Shown here piece after piece: positions 1 through 12,800 of a stretch of 64,000 nt of DNA. Position numbers and translations under genes: made by a program. How positions within the stretch are numbered: the first letter of the stretch is position 1; each line of letters opens with the position of its first letter. This DNA comes from Hydractinia symbiolongicarpus. Taxonomy: Eukaryota > Cnidaria > Hydrozoa > Anthoathecata > Hydractiniidae. A model generated the notes under the pieces. It searched no databases. It saw only the letters and a program-made list of their open reading frames with translations, and was not told the origin of the DNA. The DNA is taken from positions 16,303,650 through 16,367,649 of the forward strand of contig NC_079887.1 in the NCBI RefSeq assembly GCF_029227915.1, read 5' to 3'.

Positions 1-1253
1 GGTATCACAGTAGCGATAGCTGTGTTCTGGACACACAAAATGAGATATTGGGCGGCAAACCCGTGGACTTATCCACGGGTTATCGGCTGGTCTCCTTTCT
101 CCATACTCTTTTTTGTTCAAAATGGCTGCCAAATTGCCATTTTATGCTAAAGATACAAGAATTAATGATGCTTGAAATATCTTTGGCAGATTATTCCACG
201 AACTAACGACTAGTTTTATTCAAAATTTCTTACAACTAAAAGAAGCTATATGCGAACATAATTAAATATATTTAAGCCATTGAAAAAAAAGACAGTTGTT
301 AGGTACGTATAACTTTCGCAGACCTTAAGAAATATTAACAGTAGAAGATGTACAACATTGAAGATTACAAAAGAATTCAAATGAAGGTTCTTCTAAGTGT
401 TAAAATAGTTCGGCAGAGAAAGTAATAACTTGCACATTATAACAAAATAATAGTGAAAAAGCGAAAAAGTAGACAGGTTGTAACGACAAGCATAATTTTT
501 CTTATTTTTAATGTGTTTCTTTAAACAATAGACTAATCTAGCGTACGTACAACTTTTTAGATTTTAAACAGAGTCGTAAATAAAAAAATAAAAAAACCCA
601 ATATACAAACTACACCTCATTCATATGTTAAAACTAGAAGGATAGAAAGATCCTTCTACGTTAAAAATAGACATACAATAAAAAGAGATTAGTCACGATA
701 AGAAAGATCGCACCACATTACGAAAACTAGAGGTATTAATATGAAGACAAAAATACACTGCCCGTTTGTGGTTGGTTAAAATTTTACTAAAACTAGTTAA
801 AATACCAGCAAGTAAAAAAAAAAACGGTGAGTTTAAGTCTTCCTTGTTAAAATGTTTAACGTTAACGACGATTTTTATGACGTAATCTATCTGGGCTGCT
901 CAATAAGAGAAATGGAGCGGCAAAAAATTATACGCGTAAACTAATACTACATTTTGACTTCACGTTAATAGATACATACGCGAGAAGTTATACCGTAAAG
1001 TCATCCGCGTGAAAATTATTACACACAAAATTTGACAAGATTAATGTATTAAAAATTAACCATTTAAATATTTTCTTTGAATAGAGAACTGTAAAACATT
1101 TCGAACAAAATATAGTTGGGCGGATGAGGCTTGAAAGAGAGCGAAGGATATTAAAAAAACAACCCCTCCCCCATTATTCAGAACTTAAAAGTGGTGTCGT
1201 CCAAGGTATCTGCTTGGTATTCTCTTCTTATGGCAAAGTAATATTCCCACCAC
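1..1253. other. downstream flank of the MIF4G gene, no gene seen
   Basis: This AT-rich stretch lies beyond the stop codon of the minus-strand MIF4G gene. It should contain that gene's 3' untranslated region at its right-hand end. I found no exon with a recognisable protein signature on either strand and no RNA gene. Confidence 0.4.
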
Positions 1254-3491
1254 TTACGATTCTTGACAGAGGAGGTCTTGTTGTAGATCTTCATACATGA
1301 CTATGAGTTCGTCAGACATTTTCCAGTTTGCTGCATGCAATTCAATCAATTGTATCAACCTACATCGAACTGCGGGTGATAAATTTTGAGAAGAAATAGC
1401 TATTTGTCGAGCGGTGTTGATTATGTCATCCATTTTGTTCTAAAAAATTGAATAACAACAATTGCTTAGATTGCTCATTTTTGTACCATTGACAAGGTAC
1501 TTTAAGGGAATTTTTCAAAGATATTTTTCCAAAAAACAATTACGAAGTTCACAAATCCTGATATGTTGCGAGAATTATATTTAAAAAAAAAAGAAAAGAA
1601 TTTGACATTTTGCTCGATATATCGTTTTTTCGAGGAGACATAAAATATAAATTTATAAGGAGACATATAATAGAGACGTCTAAGGTTGTAATTTACATTG
1701 AGAAATACTCGCAAAATTCGGGAAAATTAATTTCCACAAAATTTAATTCACTTCAGTTATATAGAAAAAAGAACCTCCTTTTCCTGAAAAAATTAACTTG
1801 CCTGGTCCTCATTCTGAATGATTTGACCAACACTTTCCAATTCTTGGTAGAAATAAAAAACATCTTCGCTGGAAATTTGCGTAGGCTGTTCAATCAATTC
1901 CTTTAACATTTGACATACCGGAGAAGTTAATGGGCATAGTGGTCTATCTTTAATTCTCAAGACCTTATACAGTTCGCATAATAATACGCACAAACCAAAA
2001 AATTTCTCTGTTTTCTTTTTCTTAAATTTGTCCCTTTTCTTATAATTATTCTGAACTGCTGCAAGTAGCGGTGCTTTTACTAGGGACTTCAGTTCGTTGT
2101 CATTCCACAGTTCGTTGCAGAGTCTTGCGGCTGACACAGCAAAGTCTGGTTCCTTCAAAGATTTTTTGCAGAGTAAATTTACAAATTCTTTCATATTGTC
2201 AGCACTTTTAATTTTCTGTATCTCAGAAGGAATTTTACTTAACATTTCTGATTCAGTCATTGATTCCATGCTCGTAATAATAACATCTAGCTTTGCAGTA
2301 GCGTCTTCATGCTGGCCAATCGCTGTAGCTTCTAGTTTAGTAGTTGCTACTGCTACTGGGCTACCTGCACCTGAGGCTTGACTATGTGCACCAGAGACTG
2401 GAGAAGCTGATGCATTTTGTCCTGGCTTTTCATCTTGCAATGCTTTTAAAACACCGCCTAAATAGAAATTAGATGAGCGAATACAAGATTATTTGTTGCA
2501 GCTAGTAATGATTAACAAAATCAAGTTATAAAACTAGCATGGCTCAACTCATTGATCAGACTACTTTTATTGCGTGAAAGAATCTGAGAATAAAAATGCA
2601 ACTAATGCAAATAACTACAAGGCTGTGCTGATTTGATAGACTAAAGAAAAAAGAATGAACACAAAGACAAAGAAAGCAATAAAGACTGGTTGTGATTACG
2701 ATATACTTATTATTAAAACGAAACTTTACAATGTTTAAAGCATTAAAATACAATTTGTGTGACCGTATTAGGGTGCCAATTTAATTTCTACTGTGGAAAG
2801 TTCTTGTGTCTATGTGGGTAAGGAACTGTTATTGAGGTGGTTAGAGGACAGCACCAAGTGTTCATTCACACAGAGTTGAATTGATAGACTTCATTTTTTT
2901 TGACGCTAAAAGGTTTTTAAGTGTTGCAAAAAAGAATTAACATATAGCATTGTACAAAAGAAAGGAAGTTATACATACATAATTTAAATCCCTGGCCGTA
3001 AGTGGGCATTTCGTTTACAACCCTCCGTCATAACCATAGATTAGTGGTTATAGCTCTTGTACTCTGTGCGAGAAACCAGGGTTCGATTCCTCTTGACAGC
3101 GACTCAATGTGGACGAGTGAATGTTACCATAGCCCCGGGTTAACCCAAGCCATGTGAGGGAAATTGGGGAGATGGCACACTGTGTGGGCCGTTGGATGTC
3201 GCCGGGAGTTGTCTAGTAGAGCGCAGACCCTAATTGGGTCTGCGTAGCTCAAAATGAGCATTAAATACTCTAGGACTCTCCATCAGGGTATATCCCTTGA
3301 TATTTGTGAGGCTTGCCATGTAAAATATGCATATCTATCTATCTATCAGGATGATTTAGATACGACCTTCTTCTCAGCATCTCAGTCGTCTTCTCCCCAT
3401 GTCGCCCTTAAACAATGCCAAATTCAAATTTGCAAAGAATAAATTTTTACTTACCTCTTCCTCGTCCTCTTCCTCGACCAATCGTTGCCAT
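1254..3491 (-). CDS. MIF4G-domain protein, MIF4GD/SLIP1-like, three exons
   Basis: Exons read on the minus strand are 3491-3455, 2457-1802 and 1439-1254, giving 292 residues with consistent phases (37+656+186 nt). Exon 1 codes for an Arg-Gly rich start (MATIGRGRGRGR) and ends at a GTAAGT donor. Exon 2 carries a low-complexity linker and then a helical MIF4G-type repeat, including FFGLCVLLCELYKVLRI. Exon 3 (NKMDDIINTARQIA...LIELHAANW) matches the last helices of MIF4GD, and the protein ends about 20 residues after that motif, as in the vertebrate protein. MIF4GD (SLIP1) links the histone mRNA binding protein SLBP to translation initiation; the cytoplasmic and nuclear role here is inferred from the family. 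CTIF and PAIP1 have related domains and are the main alternatives. The intron between exons 2 and 3 appears to use a GC donor (CAG|GCAAGT). Without splicing there, exon 2 would stop two codons after the donor and lose the C-terminal helices. The gene diverges from ROGDI. Confidence 0.8.
1440..1801 (-). other. GC-AG intron in the MIF4G gene
   Basis: The donor reads CAG|GCAAGT and the acceptor TTTTTTAG|AAC. Both sides are phase 0. Joining them continues the MIF4G fold in the order known from MIF4GD proteins. Confidence 0.7.
3025..3348 (+). mobile_element. tRNA-derived SINE, copy A
   Basis: The head holds a pol III A box (TAGATTAGTGGTTATAGC) and a B box (GGTTCGATTCC). A conserved non-tRNA body follows, and the tail is (ATCT)n. 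It shares the full-length body with the copies near 6868 and 53102. It lacks about 30 bases, present in the other two, just after the segment ACTCTCCATC. It sits in intron 1 of the MIF4G gene, in the opposite orientation. Confidence 0.85.
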
Positions 3492-3833
3492 TCTTGGGTT
3501 GGAGATTGTTTTTCCCAAAGAAAAGAACAACAAACTCGGCGCTCAACCTTCAATAGCAGTTGTTCCGCAACGTCCGCACACAGTATGTGTACTTTCTGTG
3601 TTAAAAATCGGGTCGGACCAAATCGGATTATAGTCACAGAATTTTGTGACTAAAAGGAGACACAAATTGTTATTTTTAATATATTATAAATTCTATACTA
3701 CTAATTTTTATATTCTTTAATCTAAATAGCTTTTCAGAAAGAGATCATTGATTTTTTTGTGTGCCGATCAAACCCGATAAGGGTGACAGTTGCAGGTCGG
3801 CACCACAGGACATCACTTTCAAAACAAATAACC
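3492..3833. promoter_or_regulatory. divergent promoter interval MIF4G gene / ROGDI
   Basis: Two start codons face away from each other across 342 bp, so both promoters must overlap here or lie in the 5' leaders. An inverted repeat at 3632-3651 (AGTCACA, 6-nt spacer, TGTGACT) could be a protein-binding site. No TATA box can be assigned with confidence. Shared regulation is inferred from geometry only. Confidence 0.5.
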
Positions 3834-6800
3834 ATGGCTGCGGGAACGGAGGCAGAAGCGGTGGAGGATGAAGAACAGAGAGTTTTGGTAGCTATTTTTG
3901 TGCACATTTATATTTTTAACGAATTTTTATTATTTTAAAATATTGGTTTATTATAGCTGAACGTAATTATATATATGTTTTTTCGCTGTGTGCATTTTGG
4001 TACCTAGCTAGCTATAGCTATTTTTGGGCAGTAAATATCAATATAGAAAGTGTTGCGGAGAGGTTGCCAAGGCAAAGGCATTAAGCACGGCAAGGAAAGG
4101 GCAAAGGCAGGCAAGGAAATAGGAAGAGGAATCAGGAAGGCAGGGGTAGGCAAGGCATGGGAGGCACAGGCAAGGACATAGTAGGCAGGCACCAGAAAAG
4201 GCATAGGAAGGGTAGGCAAAGAAAGGCACGGTCAGTGCTGGCAAGGCAATGGAACGGCAAGGCAGGGGTGCATGACTTTAATAGAGAATCTCCACCTTAC
4301 AACTCAAAGATTGCGTATACTCAATATTATCAAATTTATCTCAGGTCAATATACAGTGAATCATAGCCATTACAAGTATTTAAACAATCGGTCATAACGA
4401 CATATCATTTTTTGATAAATCTGAGATTAACTTGGTTCCAATGACAACAACATTAAAAAGTCAAGATATAGAAATAATCAGAGAAGTCTTACTTAAAGAT
4501 TACCTATTATATGAAAACCTGGTTGTTGTAGGTGCAAGATAATTATGTTTTTCCTAGCCCTGTCCAGGATTTGAACCTGGATCTCTCATTTGCATGAGTG
4601 TCATAGCCATTAGACCAGCAGGGCATAAACATAAATATATATACAAAACTTTACAGGTGAGTATTATATACACTTAGGAATTTACGCTGGTTAAGCCACA
4701 AGTAACTGTGTTACCTGGCGTTAAACGCTTGATGGAACAATTAATACAAATTTTAAACTGTACCACACAATCATAAATCGAGTGAAACACACAACATTTA
4801 AGGTGTGTCGGGTGTGTAATTATATTTTTCAGATTCACAAAATATATATTTCCTTCAACTTTAGCTTGAATAGAAACACAATTTACATATTGTGCCATGT
4901 CATAGCGAAAACTGTTTCACAAAATGTTCCCGGTAAAACTTAAAATATATATGTACTTTAATCTGTGGTGTGCCATTAGTATAGGTAAACAAACCCTTTC
5001 AAAAAAACTTTAGCACAACTTCTGTTAAATAGAAACACAGGTAATAGCTTGTCGTTAACACTAGGCTGAGTGATTAGTACAAATATACTGTGGCGCACAT
5101 CCGAAAAACTTTGGTTCAAATAAACAGACAGTAAACACCCTGTTGTTATCCTACACAACTAAAACAATCATGCAGCACTTTTATTTTGCGGAAAAGTTTT
5201 TGTAACATTGTGCTAGATCAAAAATTAATCATAAAATCGGACAGCCGTAATACATTTTTAAAAAAACCTTTACTGCAACTTCGGTTTAAAAAAACACAGC
5301 GGAAACAGCCTGTTGTTAGCCTGTGCAGCTAAAAATCAAATAGCAGTATATGTTTTGTTTGCAAACAAGTTTTCATGACAGTAGGATAAAAATCTCTTAT
5401 TCCAGACTGAACAAAAACATCATTAGAGCCACATGTGTAAGGATCGGGTCAAGTTACAAAAACAGAAATTATTGGGACATTATTTGTATACATATCGTGA
5501 AATTAGGTAAAAAATAATGAATACACTTGCAGATTTTCAATACATGTTGACAATTGAACGAGCTATCTATCTACATCTACATCTACATCTATCTATCTAT
5601 ATATATATATTGAAATAATTTTCGCTTCTGCAACTTAAGCCGCACTGATGTATGCTCAGTGTACAATATATAGCTAGCTACAACCGTCCACGAAAATATA
5701 GCTCTCTATTCCCCCTTAATGTTAAGAACTGCCCATTTGTGGCTAAGCAACGTAAACAATTACACGTGACATACCTGTATATAAACATTTACTATCCGCA
5801 AAATATCTAGCTGGCTATGTTTGGCCATTTTGTGGACGATTGTAGCTAGAACAAGCTGTATGATGGGACATTCCTACAGAGTAGAATTATCTCACTCACT
5901 GTGTAGTATATATGTATAATAGCTAGCTAGATAGAGGATAGGTAGAAAATCAGTCTCAAACAATTTTTCTATGCTAGCTATGTTGCTGATTTTATGCCAG
6001 CAAAAATAGCAATTTATTGCTAGCTACATGGGTAGTTCTATCCCAGCTAAGTAGTTAATTTTCTGCAAGCTTTGTAGCTAGTTTTATGCTAGCTATATTG
6101 CATTGTTTGTTTGTTTTATGCTAGCTAACTCTTACAGTAGCTAGGTAGCTAAATGCTATCTAAGTTCTATTATTATTCTATCTAAATCTGCAGTTTCAAG
6201 CTAGCTAGCTTTAGGTGTGAGTGAGAATAAGAATGGGTTCATTACATGTAAAAAAAAAGTGATATACAAGCGAGCTAAACATACCCTTTCTTCATTTTCT
6301 TGAACAAGCCCTTCCGTCAGTTGCGATATAGCTTAGATTAACGAAAGTTTGAGTTTGACGCGCTATATGTCCGAGAAAAAAGTCATGTGATATTAGTAAA
6401 ATTAATATGTGTATCACGTGGCTAAAAATTGTAGGCAAACTTAATCTCAACTGGAAACAGCATCATTTACGCTTGGTTAAAAAACAACAAAAACTCCATC
6501 GCCGTGCTAAAAACATATTGTCTCGCTTACTAAAAAATGTAATTAAGAATGACCATATTAAATCGCTGGGAAACTGACTCAAAAACGGCCGAATTTTGGA
6601 TATTTTTGATGTATAGGGGGACGAGGCGCGGAAATCGTATAGAAATCCTATATACTCTCCACCGTACTTCCTTTTTCTTTTATATTTGGCTTATTTAATG
6701 AGGAAATGGGCTCCGCTTCTCTCCGCAAAAAGCCGGCGAAGGAAGTTTCAGCAGAACTTTTTAAAACCATGTGGCAGATTGTCATTATTTATTATTCATT

Positions 6801-9800
6801 AATTTGCAATAGTTTAATTTATACACCATTGACATCAACACTGAAAGGAGAGGGTATCATCCGAACTGGCGCCGTAGATTAGTGGTTATAGCTCTCGTAC
6901 TCTGTGCGGGAGACCGGGGTTCGATTCCTCTTGACGGCGATTCAACATGGGCGAGTGAATGTTACCATAGCCCCGGGTTAACCCAAGCCATGTGAGGGAA
7001 ATTGGGAAGATGGCACACTGTGTGGGCCGTTGGATGTTGCCGGGAGTTGTCTAGTAGAGTGGGGCTCTAATTGGATCTGCGTGGCTCAAAATGAGCATTA
7101 AATACTCTAGGACTCTCCATCTATGCCATGGCCCCTCCTGGAAATAATAGACAGGGTATATCCCTCGATATGTGTGAGGCTAGCCATGTAAAATATGAAA
7201 AAAATATCTATCTATCTATCTAAGTGTCACTGCGACAAAAGGGTGCCGTTAAGGTGTAGCTAGATATATATATATGCTGTAAAAAGTGCTGGCATTTTCA
7301 GGCAAGTTCAGAGTTTCTTTAAAACATATTTAAGTAAAAAACCTGCATAGATTAATGCCCGAAAAACACAACCCAAAACAGACATTAAAAAAAATCTGCT
7401 GGGCACATAAAATTGTAGTAGGCCGACCTTTTTCTTTCAAAAGAAGTTTTTTTTCAACAAGTTGCTATAGCAAAGCTCATTTTCAAACAAGAGATTTTCT
7501 TAACTGAATATTGTTGCTTCGCCCTATGTGTTCTGTCTTTTAATATTTTATAATGGGATTAAAACTCGTACCCAGGTAACCTATAGACCTTTTCGGTGGT
7601 GATCCCTTTCAGCTTTACCAATTGCGTGGCAGGCAAAAAGATGCGGGTGGTAGGTGAAGTAAGGTCCTTGTACTCTTGATAATAGTTTAAAGCATCAAAA
7701 ATGTTTCCATAGAAAGAAAGGGGCTGAAATTTTTTATTGCGAATGTGAAAAAGAAACAAGTTCCAAAGAAGAAAGCAAAGTTTCTTGACAAAACTGTAGC
7801 TTTGCCAAGTCATGTTAAAGCTTATTTTTGCTCCAGTAGGTTCCTTATTTCCCTTTTAAATGCTGCCATGACTGTTTAATATCGATATAATCATTTTTTT
7901 TTCTTAGAAAAAAACATTTGAAATATATGGACGTTTGCGGATTTTAAAAATCACGCACAAGGTTTAACTATGATTTAGTCGCAAAATAACAGGATTATCT
8001 GTACAAAGAGAAGTAAGGAAGACTGGACTTCAAAAGAGCGAATAAGCAACAACAAAAAATACAGATTAGGCCAAAAAAAAACACTCAAATTTATACCACA
8101 AAAACACTCAAAGATTTACCACAGATGATTCAAAACACTATAAAAATTAAAAAAAATTACAATGTGGTACCAAAGTTCTCAAAAGAACTGTCTGCATTGC
8201 ATTTTGGGAATGCCCAGGGCGAGTTCAGGATAGCGCAGGCGGTTTCGGAGGACAACTGCTAATTTAATTCGAAAAGTACCCTCCTGTGTCACGATTAAGT
8301 GACAAGCGACAAGGAAGGTTTGTCACACTAAGGGCTTGGGGGTTGAGGTGAGTTCATCAAAGATGTTCATTGCGTTACCAAAATCTTTCCTGAACCTTTC
8401 TTCTATTTCTTTTTTAGAACATTATGAGTGAATATAAACTCCAGAAAAACAACAAATAGCTGCATCCGCTGATATATCATTGAAAAGCGATAGTATATTT
8501 TAGCCCTTAAAAGTAAAAATGTGTGCCGTTTCAAATTACGTAGTGTTCTTAAAACACAAAATGGCATACAGTGCAGGTGAAAATAAAAGCTGTAAGGAAA
8601 AGATCTGCTAAGTGGATTGGGGCAAATATTAACGGACAAAATTCTCTAAGCGTCACGAACCTTTCCCCATGATTTGCTATTAATTTTCTAAATGGTCACA
8701 TTTTCCTAATAAACTTGATGAAATTAGTGGTGCAGTTTGTCTTTGGTCAGCAACCTTTGTTCGTATAAAAATATCTACACCTGGTACAGGTGAGATCCTA
8801 TAAAATGACCTGTGTCCGTCCGTCCATCTGCCCGTCTGTTACCAGTTTTTCTCAGAAAGGGATCATTAGTGTTTTCTGATTTTTTGCAAAAAGATAGAGA
8901 ACAATAGACCCTTGAGTGTGACAAAGGCAGTTTTTATAGAAAAAATGTTATTGGCTCAAAAATGGCAAATTTAAGCGCAAAATGAGCAAAAGCGGTTCTA
9001 AAGTATGGTTTTTAAATGTTTTAAATCCAGGTGTATAGGTCCATTAACGTTTTGCTTCTTCCTTTTAATTTTGTATTAAATAATGCAATCTTGATGAAAC
9101 AAAAGTATGACATGAGATGGCATCTTGAGACAGTTTATAGTAAAGTATAGCTGAATATTTGGTATTTGGTTTTATGACACACCTCTGATAAACATTTTGT
9201 CTTGAGAAGGATCATACAAGCCTCAAATACCTTATTTCAGGACGCTTATAATTAGGCACAAAATCAACAGTTACAAAATTAACAGGATCAAATGCATTCT
9301 TAACTCTAAAGACACCCTAAGAAGCACTTTGTCTAAACCAAAAGACAAAATAAACCTGGAAGAACAAAGCAATGTTGTTTACGAAATCCCGTGTAAAGAT
9401 TGTGATGCACTGTGTATAGGCGAAACAAAAAGAAATTTTAAGCAACGAGTACAAGAACATATGCACACAGTGAGAAACGGAGATGTGAAGAAAAACGAAA
9501 TTGCGGACCACAGCCGGAGCAAAAGTCATCAGTTTAATTGGGATGAGAAGAAAATCATTGACAGAGAATCCAGAATAACGGCCAGAAAGATTAAAGAAAC
9601 CATCAACAGTGTTGACGTAACAAACACATAAACAGCATCTCGTATCAACTTCCTGAGATTTGGTTACCAACCCTACAGAAGAAGTAGTTACCTACATCTA
9701 GGTTCGAAAATGTTAATTATCGTAATTAACTGTAATTATCATCTCGTTTCTGATTGGTTAATTTTTATGAATTTCGATCCTCTGAAATTATATAAATACA

Positions 9801-12800
9801 TGCTCAACATTATTTTACTTTGCCAGATGATGGGAGAAGGATCTCCCGAAATGTCGCCTACTAAACTATCATGTTCAAGAAATGATAAACTTTCCACAGT
9901 AACATGAATACTGAACAGGCAAACCGAAATGATATCTTCAATAAGGAAATTAAAGCAAATATCTACAACTTATAGAAAATAATTTATTTAACCCAATTTA
10001 GCTCGGCCAACTTTACGAATAATAACTTGAATCAGGAAAAACAAAATTCAATGTACTTTTTCATCTTTCCTTTGAAGATGGGTTTATTGACAACCAGTTT
10101 CTTTTTTTTTCAAGACGTTTCCAATATTGACTGCCCTCTAAAATGACTTAATCACATCAGGTAAGTAAACCGTATCAATACGATAGCCATTTTTTTTACG
10201 TTAGGTAAACAGAAGGAGAACAAAGTATACGTGTGTGTGTGTGTATACTCTGCATTTGCTAAGAAATATAATTTTAAACTTAAAATCCTAGATATTTACG
10301 TTACAATTTAATAAGGGGCATTTAATTAACGCAAATTTTCAAAGTGCGCCTTTATTTTGTCTTTCATTAATTTTCTGGATTAAGGTAAACATAAAAAAAG
10401 ATATACAAAGCTAAATACGGAGGACACTACAAAATGCTAGTTTTAGGACCAAAAAACGGCTTGCTCCTCACTTGCCCAGACAAGTTTTAAAGTGTGTTTT
10501 TTGTCAAAAATACTCTATACTATACAGATTTAGAAACAGTTTGTACGGAACAATATGACAGAAGATTAAAAGCAAAACAAGATAAGTTAGGTGTTTTGCG
10601 TCCTCATAAGAAAGGAGAGAGATAAGCAAAAACAGGAGACAGCCACGTACCAACCTTCTCATCATTAGGCAGGCCTAGCTATGTTTGCGATACAAAGTTC
10701 TTTAAAAATTATTATATGTAAGAATGAAAGTTTATTTCAGCACTTGCTGATGTGGAAAAGTAAATTATCGACGTGAAACAGTAAAAATGGAATTCATGTG
10801 GGCAATTTTTTGTCGACGCGGAAAAAAGTGAATTAGAAAGGCTGAGATCAGAATGGAGCTAAATTGGAGCTTCAAAAATAATTAAGAAGAAAAAAATGAA
10901 ATGCAAACTTATTCAAATATAAGAAACCAAGCAAATGGCAAACTAGTGAAAGTTTCTTGAATTCTGAGGTCATTTTACCAAAAAAATTCTTAAACAGTAT
11001 GTTAAATTAGGGGGTGTTTAATCGAAAACATGATTTTGAAACAGACTTTCATCAACAGATATACAACAAAAGATAAATAATACCTTTTTTCGGCTGTTTT
11101 AAGTGTAATTGTTACTATGGTGATTGATGAGAGGCATACGTGAAAAACATTTTACTTTAAAATTTTACATTTGTACAACTTTAGTAAAAGTTCTTAATTT
11201 TTTTGGAAGGCGACTATTCAGTTTTTTTTAAAACGTGTAATACAGTTATTGTTGCCCAAGTAACAAGGGTGACACAACATAACGTTGATCTTAAAACTGC
11301 AAACACTTGTCTTGAATTTTACACAATAGTGCATCTTTAATTGATTGATTTCCAGGATATCTTTTTTAAATATAATCTATTTTTTGAAGCTAATAAATAA
11401 CAACTTTTGCACAATTTTTTAGAGACTTGAATTCAATTGGCTTTTAGCAGAAGAAATCCCATCTGTTTTTGACCAATTAAAAACTATCATTCAGGTAAAA
11501 GATCATAACCATATCCTTATTTTACGACATTTTATATGTATATACTTTTAACATTCAAATTGTGTTTTTCCTTTAGACAAGTATTACAAAATTTAAATCA
11601 GGTGCAGGTAACGTACTTTTTTGTTTTTGTGTGTCTGCATCAGAATCACTTTCCATTGTGTAAGAGTTTACAATGTGAGCGCACAATTATGCTATTTTTG
11701 TTATTAACAACTCAGTGAGACTCCTTAAATAGTAGTTTCAACATTCAATTAAAAAGGTTTTACATTGTAATAAATTACGGCATGTTTTCTCATGCATCTG
11801 GAACGTTTTACCTTCTTTGCACACAGGTATTCCTGGAGCAGCTCATATTGCAAAAGGGAACAACTTCCTGCTTTCACTACCTAAGTATGTTTTCTTTCTC
11901 GTTTTGGTATATATGTTGTTCTCTTTTAAAAAGATTATATATTGTTAGAAAGGTAGCAATGTATGTCGTAATTTTCAATGTTATATAAATAGTCAAACTG
12001 CTATAACGACCAAATTTGTGCCCTGAGATGTCTGATCAGGAATTTACATTGCATATATTTGTAGAATTTCTTTACAGAAAGAACAAATCAGGACTTAATT
12101 TCTGTTTAAGGGTGATTAACAAATAAAAAAACGTATTGACGTTCTTTTGTAATGTTTTTTGGTCACCTTATTTCATATTTATACATACAAGATTGTAATT
12201 GTTAACATAACACATTTAGCTCTGATGCTGTGAAAGGATTGATCAATATATCAGGAGATAGCGTCATTAAAGCTGTATGTAACATTCTGATTTTGTTATG
12301 TGATGTCTCTTTAATGAAAATGTTCACTTGCAATGCTTACTTTATTTTGTTTTACATTTTACTTGCTTGTTATTTATGTGTCCATTTGTACCAGCTGAAC
12401 TTAGACAAAAAACTCCAGATGTTTAAAGGAATTTTATTAGCACTAGTTACTTATCTGTACATTGCAACACAAAATTGTGCCATGGTTGTGCATGTATCTG
12501 TCATCTGCCTAACTCAGCCACTTTCGTCGTTAATATATTGCCGCACGTGGTGTAGTGGGTTCGACTGCGGCTTTACTTTTGTATGACTTAAAAAAAATAT
12601 TTGTTTATTTGCATCTAGGAGTTGCGTTTTAAATTTCCAAAATTATCCAGTTCAGGTATTGGGAGCTTCATATTCGAGCAATGTCCCTGGAAGTTGCCAC
12701 AAGTAATAATATTAAATATAATTCCTATTTTTGTTGACTTCGTAGCCAAATTTTTTGAAATTGTTTCCGTTTCTTCTTTGTAGTTACAAGATGCAAGCAA

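Noticed and set aside
4004-4366. Overlapping Pro/Ala-rich and Gly/Arg/Lys-rich frames on both strands
   Set aside because: They arise from the degenerate GGCAAGG repeat and have no domain.
12540-12590. tRNA-like words CGCACGTGGTGTAGTGGGTTCGACTG
   Set aside because: A-box and B-box-like words are too close together and no cloverleaf forms.
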